Source of the DNA: Pseudomonadota bacterium
GTDB lineage: Bacteria; Pseudomonadota; Gammaproteobacteria; Burkholderiales; Burkholderiaceae_C
Direction of reading: 5' to 3'
Length of the DNA stretch: 64,000 nucleotides
Assembly: GCA_020161145.1 (NCBI GenBank)
Contig: JAIUPQ010000003.1
Location: forward strand, 310,001 to 374,000
In this document: positions 1-9,285 of the stretch, piece after piece
How positions within the stretch are numbered: the stretch's first letter is position 1
Layout: each line of letters begins with the position of its first letter
Notes under the pieces: model-generated
Databases searched by the model: none
Seen by the model: the letters and a program-made list of their open reading frames with translations, nothing else
Told to the model about the DNA's origin: nothing
Translations under genes and position numbers: made by a program

Positions 1-1
1 C

Positions 2-145
2 ATCTCGGGCCTGTCCCAATCGGCCCAGATGGGTTTGCTGGTGGAGCTGACCTGCCACCTTTCGGCGCCACGCGAGCGGCTGTATGCCCAGCGGTGCCTG
101 CCGTATGCAGAGCGCGAAGTGGGCAAACCGCCGCCACTGCCGTGA
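2..145 (+). CDS. C-terminal fragment of an unidentified protein
   Basis: An open frame enters from the left edge and stops at TGA 143-145, leaving the last 47 residues of a protein, ending in a Lys-Pro-rich tail (KPPPLP). The fragment includes an amphipathic stretch (QMGLLVELTCHL) but no motif I recognise. It is convergent with the peptidase gene that ends at 181. The frame has no start in the window, so this could also be a chance frame; I assign no function. Confidence 0.4.
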   Translation: MSGLSQSAQMGLLVELTCHLSAPRERLYAQRCLPYAEREVGKPPPLP

Positions 146-180
146 GGCGGCCCGCGCCCGGTTGATCACGCCACGGGTGG

Positions 181-2352
181 TCAATCCTGCCGCGCCAGGT
201 GATGCCACAGAAAGGCGTAGGTATCCGCGTTCTCGTCGAGTTGCTGCTCGCGGGTGTCGCCGATGCCGTGCCCTGAGGCAAGGTTCAGCCGCAGCAGCAC
301 CGGTGCGTCACCCTGACGTGCCGCCAGCAACCGGGCCGCGAATTTGAGGCTGTGCCAGACCGCCACGCGGGTGTCGTTGACGCCATGTGGCAGCAGCACC
401 GGCGGGTAGTGGGTGCCGTCCTGCACATGCGCGTAGGGGCTCATGGCCAGCAGCCCCTTGAAACCCTCTTCGGTGCGCACCGAGCCGTACTCGGGCACGT
501 TGCCCGGCCCGTTGGGATCGGCCTCGTTGCGCAGCATGTCGTGCACGCCCACGGCCGCCACCACGGCGCCAAACAGGTCGGGACGTGCCGTCAGCACACG
601 GCCAGCCAGCATGCCACCCGCGCTGCGACCACTGAAGCCCAGTTGCCTGGGGTTGGTCCAGCCCGCGTCCACCAGGTACTCCGCGCAGGCGATGACATCC
701 AGCCAGGTGTTGACCTTGTGGCTGCCCTTGCCGGCCAGATACCAGTCGTTGCCAAACACGCCGCTGCCACGCGGGTTGGCAAAGGCCAGCACGCCGCCTC
801 GCTCCAGCCAGGCCAGGCGCTCGCGGCGGTAGTTGGGCTCGATGGTGCTGCCGTAAGCGGCATAGGCCGTCAACCACACCGGACGGCGGCCATCGCGCCG
901 CAGGTCGGCACGGTGGACGATGCTCAGGGGCACCAGCGCACCGTCGTGGCTGCGCACCATCACCTCGGTGGCTTTCAGGCCCATGGGCGTATCGCCGGTT
1001 GCCAGCAAGGGCAGGCTCAGGTCACGCACCTTGCCATCAGGCAACACGTGCAGGTAACGCTGGCCTTGCGTCCAGCCTTGCAGGCCGATCACCAGTCCGT
1101 CCTGCTGCACCGTGGACGCATCGCGCCCCCAGCCAAAGTCCACCGTCACCTGTCCAGCCAAGGGCAGCGGCTGGGCCTCGAACGCCGCATCGTCCTGATA
1201 GGGCCGGCGCAGCAGCACGTTGACGTTGCCCTCGCGGGCCAGCACCCACAGAGCGTCCCGGGTAGCGATCACTCGCTGCACCACCCGCCCGGAGGCCGCC
1301 AGCACCACGCGGGGCGGCTGCGCAGGCTGTGTCAGGTCGTAGGCCAGCACCTGCTGGCGCGGCGCCCCCTTGTGGCTGACTGCGTACAGCGTCATGCCGC
1401 GCACAGCGTAGTCCACAACGCCGTCGGCCACGCCCACCACCGGTGTCCAGCGCATGCCGGGGTCGCGCACCTGCGACCAGGGGCCGGTGTAGAGCACCAC
1501 CTCCTTGGCCACCCCATTGCCCACCAGCACCAGCGCCTGCTCGGTGTTCGGGATCCGCCGAACCAGCACGTCACCGTCCCGCCCCGGGTTCAGCCCGGGC
1601 CAGTCGCGGCCGGGTAGTTGCTCCACCTTGGCGGGCTCGTCGGCGGTGGGCAAGGTGATGAGCGTCAGTTCACTGTCGCGGTACTTGTCCAGGGCCGTGC
1701 GACCTGGCCCCGGGGCCTGCAGCCGCTGCATGGCGAACTGGGTCTCGCTCTGCCAGCTGGGCATGCCGGCGCGCGGCAGCGGCCCCAGGACGGTGCGCCC
1801 CGAGGCCACGTCCAGCACGTACAGATGGGTGTCCTCCGAGCCCGCCGCCGAAACCAGCACACCCACGTGTGTGGCCTGAGGTGAGGCGCTGAACTGGTTG
1901 ACGGCCTGGGGTTGGCCCGGTTTGGCACCGGGCAGGCCGACCGCCATGGGGTCAAAGACCATCCGCTCGCCACGGCCGCCCGGTGCACGCCACATCAGCT
2001 TGAACTGGTCATCGGCCGCCCCGCGCTTCAGGTAGAACAGGCTGCCGTCGCTGCGGGCCTGCACCCGCGTCACGGCGTCGCTTCCCGAGCGCTCCAGCGC
2101 CTCCAGCCGCGCGCGAAACGCGGCCCGTTCGGGCAGGGCTTGCAGCACCTTGTGCGCATGGCTGCTGTGGGCCAGCATCCAGGCTTGCACGCCTTCGGCG
2201 GCCGTGTCTTCCATGTATCGGTAGGGGTCGCTGACCTCGACGCCAAAGTGGCGCTCCATCACCGGCCGCACCGGCGCCACCGGTAACTCGGCCGCCATCG
2301 CCTGCCAACCCATCAGGCCGACCAGCCACACCAGCGCCATCCGCATGCCCAT
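181..2352 (-). CDS. Exported prolyl-oligopeptidase-family serine peptidase (S9)
   Basis: A 723-residue protein with an N-terminal signal peptide of about 20 residues ending near WQAMAA, so probably periplasmic. The N-terminal part matches the start of S9 oligopeptidases (RYMEDT) followed by a propeller-like region. The C-terminal alpha/beta-hydrolase domain shows the nucleophile elbow GRSAGG, an Asp in the VNDTRVAVWHS segment and a His in SGHGIGD, which together make a plausible Ser-Asp-His triad. Length fits the 650-750 residues usual for prolyl oligopeptidase and oligopeptidase B. The exact specificity (after Pro or after basic residues) cannot be read from sequence. Its start faces the citrate-synthase-like gene, so the two probably share a short divergent promoter region around 2353-2435. 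Confidence 0.88.
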   Translation of the reverse strand: MGMRMALVWLVGLMGWQAMAAELPVAPVRPVMERHFGVEVSDPYRYMEDTAAEGVQAWMLAHSSHAHKVLQALPERAAFRARLEALERSGSDAVTRVQARSDGSLFYLKRGAADDQFKLMWRAPGGRGERMVFDPMAVGLPGAKPGQPQAVNQFSASPQATHVGVLVSAAGSEDTHLYVLDVASGRTVLGPLPRAGMPSWQSETQFAMQRLQAPGPGRTALDKYRDSELTLITLPTADEPAKVEQLPGRDWPGLNPGRDGDVLVRRIPNTEQALVLVGNGVAKEVVLYTGPWSQVRDPGMRWTPVVGVADGVVDYAVRGMTLYAVSHKGAPRQQVLAYDLTQPAQPPRVVLAASGRVVQRVIATRDALWVLAREGNVNVLLRRPYQDDAAFEAQPLPLAGQVTVDFGWGRDASTVQQDGLVIGLQGWTQGQRYLHVLPDGKVRDLSLPLLATGDTPMGLKATEVMVRSHDGALVPLSIVHRADLRRDGRRPVWLTAYAAYGSTIEPNYRRERLAWLERGGVLAFANPRGSGVFGNDWYLAGKGSHKVNTWLDVIACAEYLVDAGWTNPRQLGFSGRSAGGMLAGRVLTARPDLFGAVVAAVGVHDMLRNEADPNGPGNVPEYGSVRTEEGFKGLLAMSPYAHVQDGTHYPPVLLPHGVNDTRVAVWHSLKFAARLLAARQGDAPVLLRLNLASGHGIGDTREQQLDENADTYAFLWHHLARQD

Positions 2353-2435
2353 CTCCTCAAGTCAAAGTGGGCGCGATTTCATCGACACTGAGATCCACAG
2401 TCAACATTGATCAACCCAATCAACTCAGGCATGCC

Positions 2436-3656
2436 ATGGGCACCCATCCACCGCGCCCAAACGGCGAATGGCTCAGCGCCGACCAGGCCGCCAGCCAACT
2501 GGGGGTGCGCAAAGCCACGCTGTACGCCTATGTCAGCCGGGGGTTGCTGACCGCCGTCGCCGACCCGCAGCAGCCCAGGTGCCGCCGCTACCCGGCGCTT
2601 GAGGTCGAGGGCCTGCGAGAGGGCTTGCGTCGGCACCGCCCGCCTGCTTCGCCGGGCATGCTGTATGAAGGCCACCCACTGGTGGACACCGCGCTGACGG
2701 GCATGGTGGACGGTGTGCTGGTAATGGGTGGGCAGCCGCTCACCACCTGGGCCGAGCACGCCAGTGTGGAAGACACTGCGGCCCTGCTCTGGCACACCTC
2801 GGTGGCCGCCGCGTTTGGCGATCCGCCGCCTGTGCTGCCCGCGCTGTGGCACCGCACCGCAGCCGATCTGCGCGAGGCAGACCCTCAATGTCGCGCGATG
2901 GCCCTTTGGAGCCTGGCGCTGCCGCACCTGCGCGGTGACCTGTCCCTGCAGGGCGATGCGCTAGCGGCTGCGTTGGGTGCCCATCTTCGGGTGGCATTTG
3001 CCTGCTACCTGGGCCAGGCACCCAGCGACGACCCGCTGCACCTGCAGGTGGCCCACGCCTGGGCCATCACCGTGCCTCACCACGACGCGGTGCGCCAGTC
3101 GCTGGTGCTGTGTGCCGACATCCTGGGCAACCTGATGAGCCTTTCGGGCCGCATGCTGGCCTCGCTCCAAGGCAGCCTGGCCGCCTGCCTGACGGCCACC
3201 ATGAGCTATGGCTTCGTGCGACTGAGCGGCGGCGAATACGAGGCCGTGGAAACCCTGTTCGATACCGTGCTGGAAAGCGGCAACCCGGCTTCCGTGGCCG
3301 CAGCCTACCGCAGCCGTGGCGAGACGCTGCCGGGCTTCAACCACCACGCATTCGTTCATGGCGATCCGCGCGCCGCCGCCCTGCTGCGAATGGCCGACAC
3401 CCTGGGCTCTCCCGCTGCGCACTGGATACCACTGATGCAGGGTAGCCACCTGCAGCACCCTGCGTTGGACTGGAGCCTGGTGGCCCTGCGGCGCGCGCTG
3501 GGCGCCCCGCGTCATGCCGCCTTCAGCCTGATGCACATGGCACGCTCGACAGGCATGTTGGCTCAGGTGGTGGAGCAGCGCCAGATCGACCAGCGCATGT
3601 GGGTGACCTCCCGCTACGTGGGGCCATCGCCGAGCCGCGACAATCCACCCCCATGA
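2436..3656 (+). CDS. HTH-fused citrate-synthase-like protein
   Basis: A 406-residue protein. Residues about 12-45 form a MerR/excisionase-type helix-turn-helix (SADQAASQLGVRKATLYAYV). The rest has the citrate synthase fold pattern, including PGFNHHAF followed by GDPRA (residues 299-312). Of the three catalytic residues of citrate synthase, the second His (H303) and the Asp (D345, in ALDWS) are kept, but the first His, normally in LHGG, is Ser264 in RLSGGEYEA. The usual RPRQxYxG segment near the C-terminus is also altered (TSRYVG). I chose the ATG at 2436 over a GTG at 2367 because homologous sequence begins just after it. The stop overlaps the prmB start (ATGA). It may be a regulator that uses the fold as a sensor, or an enzyme with altered chemistry; catalysis as a citrate synthase is doubtful. 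Confidence 0.75.
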   Translation: MGTHPPRPNGEWLSADQAASQLGVRKATLYAYVSRGLLTAVADPQQPRCRRYPALEVEGLREGLRRHRPPASPGMLYEGHPLVDTALTGMVDGVLVMGGQPLTTWAEHASVEDTAALLWHTSVAAAFGDPPPVLPALWHRTAADLREADPQCRAMALWSLALPHLRGDLSLQGDALAAALGAHLRVAFACYLGQAPSDDPLHLQVAHAWAITVPHHDAVRQSLVLCADILGNLMSLSGRMLASLQGSLAACLTATMSYGFVRLSGGEYEAVETLFDTVLESGNPASVAAAYRSRGETLPGFNHHAFVHGDPRAAALLRMADTLGSPAAHWIPLMQGSHLQHPALDWSLVALRRALGAPRHAAFSLMHMARSTGMLAQVVEQRQIDQRMWVTSRYVGPSPSRDNPPP

Positions 3657-4504
3657 CGTTGAATGACTTGATTGCCGAAGCCGAGCGCCGGCTGGATGAG
3701 GCGGGTGTGGTTTTTGGCCAGGGCACCATGTGTGCCCATGACGAGGCCGCCTGGCTGGTGCACTGGCGCCTGGGGTTGCCGCTGGAGGGCGTGGACGACC
3801 GCGCCGTGACCGAACAGGAATGGGCCGGTGCGCTGGCGCTGGTGGCCGAGCGCATCCGCACCCGCCAGCCGACGGCCTACCTGACCGGCGAGGCCTGGCT
3901 GCAAGGCGTGCCGTTTCACGTTGATGCGCGCAGCATCGTGCCGCGCTCGCTGATTGCCGAGGTGCTGGCCGACGGGCTGATCGACGCCTGGCTGGGCCGC
4001 GAGCCCACGCGGGTGCTGGACTTGTGCACCGGCAACGGCAGCCTGGCCGTGCTGGCCGCGCTGGCCTGGCCCGAGGCCAGGGTCACCGGCACCGACGTGA
4101 GCGCCGAGGCGCTGGCCGTGGCGGTGCGCAACGTGGAGCGCCATGCCCCGCAGGTGCGCCTGCTCAAAGGCAGCGGCTGGCAGCCGGTGGCCGGCGAGCG
4201 CTTCGACGTGGTGCTGTGCAACCCGCCCTATGTGAATGCCCAGTCCATGGCCACGCTACCGCCTGAGTTTCGCGCCGAGCCCGAGCTGGCCCTGGCCGGC
4301 GGTGCCGACGGCATGAACCTGCTGCGCGACTGGCTGCCCCAGGCCGCCGCCCACCTCAAGCACGACGGTGTGCTGGTGCTGGAGATCGGCCACGAGCGGG
4401 CCCACTTCGAGGCGGCCTTCCCCCATCTGGTGCCGGTCTGGCTGGCCACCAGCAGCGGCGACGATGCCGTGCTGCTGCTGACGCACGAGGCGCTGGACAC
4501 ATGA
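3653..4504 (+). CDS. prmB: Ribosomal protein uL3 N5-glutamine methyltransferase
   Basis: A 283-residue HemK/PrmC-type class I methyltransferase predicted to methylate a glutamine of ribosomal protein uL3 using S-adenosylmethionine. Visible motifs are the SAM loop LDLCTGNGSLA and the NPPY catalytic motif in LCNPPYVNAQSM. PrmB rather than PrmC is favoured by IVPRSLIAEVL before the SAM loop and by the PPEFRAEPELALAGG segment after NPPY. The ATG at 3653 overlaps the upstream stop (ATGA), and the gene ends in an ATGA overlap with the ABC-F gene, so translation of the three genes is probably coupled. Confidence 0.9.
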   Translation: MTLNDLIAEAERRLDEAGVVFGQGTMCAHDEAAWLVHWRLGLPLEGVDDRAVTEQEWAGALALVAERIRTRQPTAYLTGEAWLQGVPFHVDARSIVPRSLIAEVLADGLIDAWLGREPTRVLDLCTGNGSLAVLAALAWPEARVTGTDVSAEALAVAVRNVERHAPQVRLLKGSGWQPVAGERFDVVLCNPPYVNAQSMATLPPEFRAEPELALAGGADGMNLLRDWLPQAAAHLKHDGVLVLEIGHERAHFEAAFPHLVPVWLATSSGDDAVLLLTHEALDT

Positions 4505-6492
4505 TCACGCTGCGCAACCTGACCCTGCGCCGGGGCGCCAAGGTGCTGCTGGATGGCACCAGCGTCACCATCCACCCCGGTGAAAAAGCCGCCCTGGTGG
4601 GCCGCAACGGCGCCGGCAAGTCCACGCTGTTCGCGCTCCTGAACGGCACGCTGCACGAGGACGGCGGCGAGTTCGCCATGCCCGCCGGCTGGCGCATCGC
4701 CCAGGTGGCCCAGCACATGCCGGAAACCGACGAGAGCGCCACCGATTTCGTGCTGGCCGGCGACACGCACCTGGCTGCGCTCTATGCCCAGCTGGAGCAG
4801 GCCGAACAGGCCCATGACGGCATGGCCATTGCCCAGGCCCACAGCGACCTGGCCGACGCGGGCGCCCACGACGCCCGCGCGCGCGCCGAGGCGCTGACAT
4901 TGGGGCTGGGCTTCACGCCGGCACAACTGGCGCGGCCGGTCAACAGCTTTTCGGGCGGCTGGCGCATGCGGCTGCAGCTGGCGCGGGCGCTGATGGCGCC
5001 CTCGGATTTGCTGCTGCTGGACGAGCCCACCAACCACCTGGACCTGGACGCGCTGGTCTGGCTCGAAGGCTGGCTGACCCGCTACAGCGGCACGCTGGTG
5101 GTCATCAGCCACGACCGCGAGTTTCTGGACGCGGTCACCCAGGTCACGCTGCACATCGAGCACCAGCGCGTCAACCGCTATGGCGGCAACTACAGCGCAT
5201 TCGAGGAGTTGCGCGCGCAGCAATTGGCGCTGCAGCAGGCCGCGTTCTCCAAGCAGCAGGACAAGATCGCCCACCTGCAGAAGTTCATCACCCGCTTCAA
5301 GGCCAAGGCCTCCAAGGCCAAGCAGGCGCAAAGCCGCGTCAAGGCGCTGGAGCGCATGGAGAAGATTGCGCCGGTGCTGGCCGATGCCGAGTTCCAGTTC
5401 GAGTTCAAAGAGCCCCAGAACCTGCCCAACCCCATGCTGGCCATTGCCGACGCGCAATTTGGCTACCGCCAGCCGGACGGCCGCGAGACCGTCATCGTGC
5501 AAGGCGTCAACCGCAGCGTGATGGCCGGCCAGCGCATCGGCATCCTGGGTGCCAACGGCCAGGGCAAGTCCACCTTCGTCAAGACGGTGGCCCACACGCT
5601 GCCGCTGCTGGCCGGCCAGCGCACCGAGGGCAAAGGCCTGGCCATCGGCTATTTCGCCCAGCAGGAGCTGGACGTGTTGCACGAGGACAGCACGCCGCTG
5701 GAGCACCTGGTGCGGCTGGCGCGCGAGCTGGGGCTGGAGCGCACCGAGGCGGCGCGCGAGCAGCAGCTGCGCAACTTCCTGGGCACCTTCAGCTTCCCCG
5801 GCGAGATGGCCATGCAGCCAGTGGGCCAGTTCTCGGGCGGCGAGAAGGCGCGGCTGGTGCTGGCCATGCTGGTCTGGCAGCGCCCCAACCTGCTGCTGCT
5901 GGACGAGCCCACCAACCACCTGGACCTGGCCACGCGCGAGGCACTGGCCGTGGCGCTCAACGAGTTCGAGGGCACGCTGATGCTGGTCAGCCACGACCGC
6001 GCCCTGCTGCGCAGCGTCTGCGACGAGTTCTGGCTGGTGGCCGACGGGCGCCTGACCCCGTTCGACGGCGACCTGGACGACTACCAGATCTGGCTGGCCG
6101 AGCGCGCCCGCGAGACGCAGCGCGCCGCCAGCGGCAAGGCCCGCGCGCCAGCGCCAGCCCCCGTGCCGGCGCCCTCACCCCAGGCGCCACCGGCTGCCGC
6201 ACCGGCCCCGGCGGCCCGCAAGGAAGACCGCAAGGCCACCGCCCAGGCACGCCAGGCCCGGGCCAGCCAGACGCGCCCGCTGCGCATCGAGTTGCAGCAG
6301 GGCGAGGTGCGCATGGCCTCACTGGCCACCGAGCGCGCCGACATCGAGGCACAAATCGTCGCCGGCACCCTGGACGGCCCCGCCATGGCCGACGCTGGCC
6401 GCCGCCTCAACCACATCGGCGCCGAGGTGGCGATGCTGGAAGAGCGCTGGCTGGAGCTGACGGGGGAGATCGAGGCGATTGAGCAGGGGTGA
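4501..6492 (+). CDS. ABC-F family ATPase (YheS/Uup-like)
   Basis: A 663-residue soluble protein with two ABC ATPase domains and no membrane segments, the hallmark of ABC-F ribosome-associated factors. Domain 1 has Walker A GRNGAGKST, signature SGGWRMR and Walker B LLLLDEPTNHLDL. Domain 2 has GANGQGKST, signature SGGEKAR and a second LLLLDEPTNHLDL. Between them lies the charged helical linker (KFITRFKAKASKAKQAQSRV) typical of the interdomain arm that reaches into the ribosome E site. The C-terminus adds an Ala-Pro-rich tether (residues about 540-565) and a predicted coiled coil. Length and tail resemble E. coli YheS more than EttA. It acts in the cytosol; the exact translation role is not established by sequence. 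Confidence 0.9.
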   Translation: MITLRNLTLRRGAKVLLDGTSVTIHPGEKAALVGRNGAGKSTLFALLNGTLHEDGGEFAMPAGWRIAQVAQHMPETDESATDFVLAGDTHLAALYAQLEQAEQAHDGMAIAQAHSDLADAGAHDARARAEALTLGLGFTPAQLARPVNSFSGGWRMRLQLARALMAPSDLLLLDEPTNHLDLDALVWLEGWLTRYSGTLVVISHDREFLDAVTQVTLHIEHQRVNRYGGNYSAFEELRAQQLALQQAAFSKQQDKIAHLQKFITRFKAKASKAKQAQSRVKALERMEKIAPVLADAEFQFEFKEPQNLPNPMLAIADAQFGYRQPDGRETVIVQGVNRSVMAGQRIGILGANGQGKSTFVKTVAHTLPLLAGQRTEGKGLAIGYFAQQELDVLHEDSTPLEHLVRLARELGLERTEAAREQQLRNFLGTFSFPGEMAMQPVGQFSGGEKARLVLAMLVWQRPNLLLLDEPTNHLDLATREALAVALNEFEGTLMLVSHDRALLRSVCDEFWLVADGRLTPFDGDLDDYQIWLAERARETQRAASGKARAPAPAPVPAPSPQAPPAAAPAPAARKEDRKATAQARQARASQTRPLRIELQQGEVRMASLATERADIEAQIVAGTLDGPAMADAGRRLNHIGAEVAMLEERWLELTGEIEAIEQG

Positions 6493-6505
6493 GGCTGAAG
6501 GCGCC

Positions 6506-6856
6506 TCAGCCGCCCTTGCCCCAGGGCCTGGGCCCGCCCAGCAGATGCAGGTGCAGGTGCATGACCTCCTGCCCGCCGTCGGGGCCGGTGTTGATCTGGG
6601 TCTTGAAGCCGCCCGCGCCGCCGTGCTCGCGCATCAGCCTGGGGGCCAGCGCCATCATGGCGCCCAGCCAGTCGGTATCGGCCTCGGTGGCGTCGGCCAG
6701 CGAGGCGATGTGGTGTTTGGGCACCAGCAGCAGGTGCACGGGCGCGGCGGGGTGGATGTCGTGGAAGGCCAGGAAGCGCTCGTCTTCGTAGACCTTGCGC
6801 GCCGGGATCTGGCCGGCGGCAATCTTGCAGAACAGGCAATTGGGGTCGGTGTGCAT
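6506..6856 (-). CDS. hinT: HIT-family purine nucleoside phosphoramidase
   Basis: A 116-residue histidine-triad protein with the C-terminal active-site motif HLHLHLLGG and the N-terminal CLFCKI segment with a paired-Cys signature. HinT enzymes hydrolyse adenosine 5'-phosphoramidate-type substrates. I chose the ATG at 6856 because AGGAG lies 6 nt upstream; an in-frame ATG at 6874 would add six residues and overlap the previous stop. It is the last gene of the minus-strand run that starts with argB, and hisE-hinT proximity is common in Burkholderiales. Confidence 0.9.
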   Translation of the reverse strand: MHTDPNCLFCKIAAGQIPARKVYEDERFLAFHDIHPAAPVHLLLVPKHHIASLADATEADTDWLGAMMALAPRLMREHGGAGGFKTQINTGPDGGQEVMHLHLHLLGGPRPWGKGG

Positions 6857-6870
6857 GCGCAGCTCCTGGG

Positions 6871-7260
6871 TCATTCCGGCATCGGGCGGCGGTCGTTGAG
6901 GGCCAGCCAGCCGCGCACCACGCGGTAGAGGAACCAGATGGAGATGGCCAGCCAGGCGATCCAGCCGGGCACGGCGAACAGCAGCCACAGCGGCGCGGTG
7001 ATCAGGTAGAGCGCGCCGGCCCATAGCACGCTGGCAATGCGCCACTTGAAGTGGCTTTCCTGCCAGGTGCCGCGTGCGTCGTCTTTCTTGACCAGATCGA
7101 GGATGAAGGCCACGATGAGCAGCGCGATGCCGGGCTGAAAACCGGGCAGCACGGCGCCCACCGCCACCACGGCGTGCAGCGCATAGCTGATGTTACCGAT
7201 GGTGCGCAGGGATTCGTCGCGCTGGGGGTCGATGACCACGGCGGCGATGTCGTCGTTCAT
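6871..7260 (-). CDS. Small DUF4870-like membrane protein
   Basis: A 129-residue protein with three predicted transmembrane helices (residues about 24-60, one around 75-90 and one around 90-112) and charged ends, resembling DUF4870 membrane proteins. It starts with an ATGA overlap with the hisE stop and sits between hisE and hinT, a recurrent place for this family in related bacteria. The family function is unknown and nothing in the sequence suggests a catalytic site. Confidence 0.8.
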   Translation of the reverse strand: MNDDIAAVVIDPQRDESLRTIGNISYALHAVVAVGAVLPGFQPGIALLIVAFILDLVKKDDARGTWQESHFKWRIASVLWAGALYLITAPLWLLFAVPGWIAWLAISIWFLYRVVRGWLALNDRRPMPE

Positions 7261-7598
7261 GCTGAAGTCTCCTTGTGTTGGGCTTTACGGGCAGCGTATT
7301 CGTCCAGGCCGGAGAGGCCGACGCGGCGCTCCAGCTCGGTCAGCACCGCCTGCGGGTGCAGGCCGTGATGGGCCAGCGCCACCAGGCAGTGGAACCACAG
7401 GTCGGCCATTTCGTAGACGATGGCCTGGGGCTCGCCATTCTTGGCGGCGATGACGACCTCGGTGGCCTCTTCGCCCACTTTCTTCAAGATGGTGTCGTCG
7501 CCCTTGGCCAGCAGCCGGGCCACGTAACTTTTGTCGGGGTCGCCCTGGCGGCGCGTCTCGATGACGGCGGCCAGGCGGCTCAGGGTGTCGTCGTTCAT
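7257..7598 (-). CDS. hisE: Phosphoribosyl-ATP pyrophosphatase
   Basis: A 113-residue all-alpha MazG-like pyrophosphatase that converts phosphoribosyl-ATP to phosphoribosyl-AMP, the second step of histidine synthesis. The helix [17 protein letters not shown] carries the acidic metal-binding pattern (EExxE) and the second helix has YEMADLWFH. Its start overlaps the hisI stop by ATGA. Separate hisI and hisE genes, as here, replace the HisIE fusion found in enterobacteria. Confidence 0.95.
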   Translation of the reverse strand: MNDDTLSRLAAVIETRRQGDPDKSYVARLLAKGDDTILKKVGEEATEVVIAAKNGEPQAIVYEMADLWFHCLVALAHHGLHPQAVLTELERRVGLSGLDEYAARKAQHKETSA

Positions 7599-7987
7599 GG
7601 GGTTTTGAGCACGGGGGTCACGCTCACCCAGGTGGGGCCTTCGGGCGCGGTTTGCAACTGCGAAAAAAAGCACGAGTGGCGGCCGGTGTGGCAGGCAATG
7701 CCGGGCGTGTGGCCGGTCTGCACCACGGTGAGCAAGATGGCGTCGCCGTCGCAGTCCAGCCGGATGTCCTGCACCTGCTGCACGTGGCCGCTGGTTTCGC
7801 CCTTGCGCCATAAGGCCTGGCGCGAGCGGCTCCAGTAGACGGCCTCGCGGCTGGCCAGCGTCAGCGCCAGCGATTCGCGGCTCATCCAGGCCAGCATCAG
7901 CACGTCGCCGCTGCCGGCCTCCTGGGCGATGGCGGGCGCCAGGCCGTCGGCGTTCCAGGCGATGCGGTCCAGCCAGTCGGTGTTCAT
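7595..7987 (-). CDS. hisI: Phosphoribosyl-AMP cyclohydrolase
   Basis: A 130-residue zinc enzyme that opens the purine ring of phosphoribosyl-AMP, the third histidine step. Visible motifs are [23 protein letters not shown], the DCDGD metal site and the zinc Cys/His cluster in [11 protein letters not shown]. It overlaps the NUDIX gene upstream and hisE downstream by ATGA. No hisF is next to it; upstream genes are unrelated to histidine. Confidence 0.95.
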   Translation of the reverse strand: MNTDWLDRIAWNADGLAPAIAQEAGSGDVLMLAWMSRESLALTLASREAVYWSRSRQALWRKGETSGHVQQVQDIRLDCDGDAILLTVVQTGHTPGIACHTGRHSCFFSQLQTAPEGPTWVSVTPVLKTP

Positions 7988-8418
7988 GCGGCAAGTGTAG
8001 GGGCGGTGAAACCGGCTTCCTCGGCCAGCCAGTCCAGCACCGGCAGCGTGCCGGGCAACACCGGGGCCACGGTGACGGGCAGCGTCTGCCAGGCCATCTG
8101 CTGGCCTTCGCGCATCTCGAACGCCCCCGCCCAGGCGTGCACGGTGTGAAAGTGCAGCCGCACCCGCGCATGGGGGTAGTCCATCACCAGCTCACGCCAG
8201 GGTTGGCTGGCGCCTATGGTGATGCCCAGCTCTTCATGCAGCTCGCGCGCCAGCGCGGCGTGCACGCTCTCGCCGGGCTCGAGCTTGCCACCCGGGAACT
8301 CCCAATGGCCGGCGTAGACCTTGCCCTCGGGGCGGGAGGTGAGCAAAAAGCGCGGCAGGCCTGCGTCGTCGGGCCGGCGCAGCACGCCCACGGCCACGTC
8401 GGTGATGGGGCGCGTCAT
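7984..8418 (-). CDS. NUDIX hydrolase (MutT-like)
   Basis: A 144-residue single-domain NUDIX protein. The NUDIX box is complete: [20 protein letters not shown] followed by ELGI gives Gx5Ex7RExxEExGU. The preceding [11 protein letters not shown] is the MutT-type lead-in, so an 8-oxo-dGTPase-like nucleotide-sanitising role is plausible, although the substrate is not fixed by sequence. It starts inside the stop region of the DUF815 ATPase gene and ends by ATGA overlap with hisI. Confidence 0.85.
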   Translation of the reverse strand: MTRPITDVAVGVLRRPDDAGLPRFLLTSRPEGKVYAGHWEFPGGKLEPGESVHAALARELHEELGITIGASQPWRELVMDYPHARVRLHFHTVHAWAGAFEMREGQQMAWQTLPVTVAPVLPGTLPVLDWLAEEAGFTAPTLAA

Positions 8419-9284
8419 GGCCGGGCCAGCGCCGTGCGGCCGGCGCGGTCGCGGGCGTACTGCCAGGCCACGCGGCCCGAGCGCGAGCCGCGTTGCAGCG
8501 CAAACTGCAGCGCCTCGCGCTCGGCCGCCGCAACCTGCTCCGGGGTGTGGCCAAAGTGGCGCAGCCAGCCGGCCACGATGTCCAGGTATTCGGCTTGCGA
8601 GAACGGGTAGAACGCCAGCCACAGGCCGAAGCGCTCCGAGAGCGAGATTTTTTCTTCCACCGCCTCGCCGGGGTGGATTTCGCCGTCGTCGCCCGGGCGG
8701 GCGGCCAGGTTGTCCTGCATCTGCTCGGGCATCAGGTGGCGGCGGTTGCTGGTGGCGTAGATCAGCACGTTGTCGGCGGCCTCGGCCAGCGAGCCGTCGA
8801 GCACCGATTTGAGCGCCTGGTAGCCGCGCTCGCCGGCGTCGAACGAGAGGTCGTCGCAGTAGACGATGAAGCGCTGCGGCAGGGCGGCCACGGCGTCCAC
8901 GATGTCGGGCAGGTGGGCCAGGTCGGCTTTGTCCACCTCGATCAGGCGCAGGCCTTGCGCCGCAAACGCGGCCAGGCAGGCCTTGACCAGCGAGCTTTTG
9001 CCGGTGCCGCGCGCGCCGGTCAGCAGCACGTTGTTGGCGGGCACGCCGGCCACGAACTGGGCCGTGTTGGCCATCAGCGCGTCGCGCTGGCGGTCCACCC
9101 ATTGCAGCTCGTCCATGCGCACCCGCGCCGGGCGCACGAGCGGCCGCCAGGCGCCACCAGGCACGAAGCGGGCGGCGGGGGTCTGCGTCCAGTCGATGGG
9201 GCTGGGCGGCTGGGTGGCAGGCAGCAGGCGCTCCAGGCGGCCCAGCACGGCATCCAGCCGCGCCATCAAATCGGTGTCGGTCAT
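8415..9284 (-). CDS. DUF815 AAA+ family ATPase
   Basis: A 289-residue P-loop ATPase with Walker A GARGTGKSS around residues 91-99, a Walker B-like FIVYCDDLSFD segment and an arginine-rich C-terminus, matching the DUF815 family of AAA ATPases. The DNKDD-type region is replaced by a long NRRHLMPEQMQDN stretch usual for the family. The biological role is not known. The ATG at 9284 lies one base after the slmA stop; it ends in overlap with the NUDIX gene. Confidence 0.85.
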   Translation of the reverse strand: MTDTDLMARLDAVLGRLERLLPATQPPSPIDWTQTPAARFVPGGAWRPLVRPARVRMDELQWVDRQRDALMANTAQFVAGVPANNVLLTGARGTGKSSLVKACLAAFAAQGLRLIEVDKADLAHLPDIVDAVAALPQRFIVYCDDLSFDAGERGYQALKSVLDGSLAEAADNVLIYATSNRRHLMPEQMQDNLAARPGDDGEIHPGEAVEEKISLSERFGLWLAFYPFSQAEYLDIVAGWLRHFGHTPEQVAAAEREALQFALQRGSRSGRVAWQYARDRAGRTALARP

Positions 9285-9285
9285 G

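Noticed and set aside
6120-6230. Ala-Pro-rich segment of the ABC-F protein as a frameshift or junk insertion
   Set aside because: It stays in frame between the second ATPase domain and the C-terminal coiled coil and is a normal flexible linker of YheS-like proteins.
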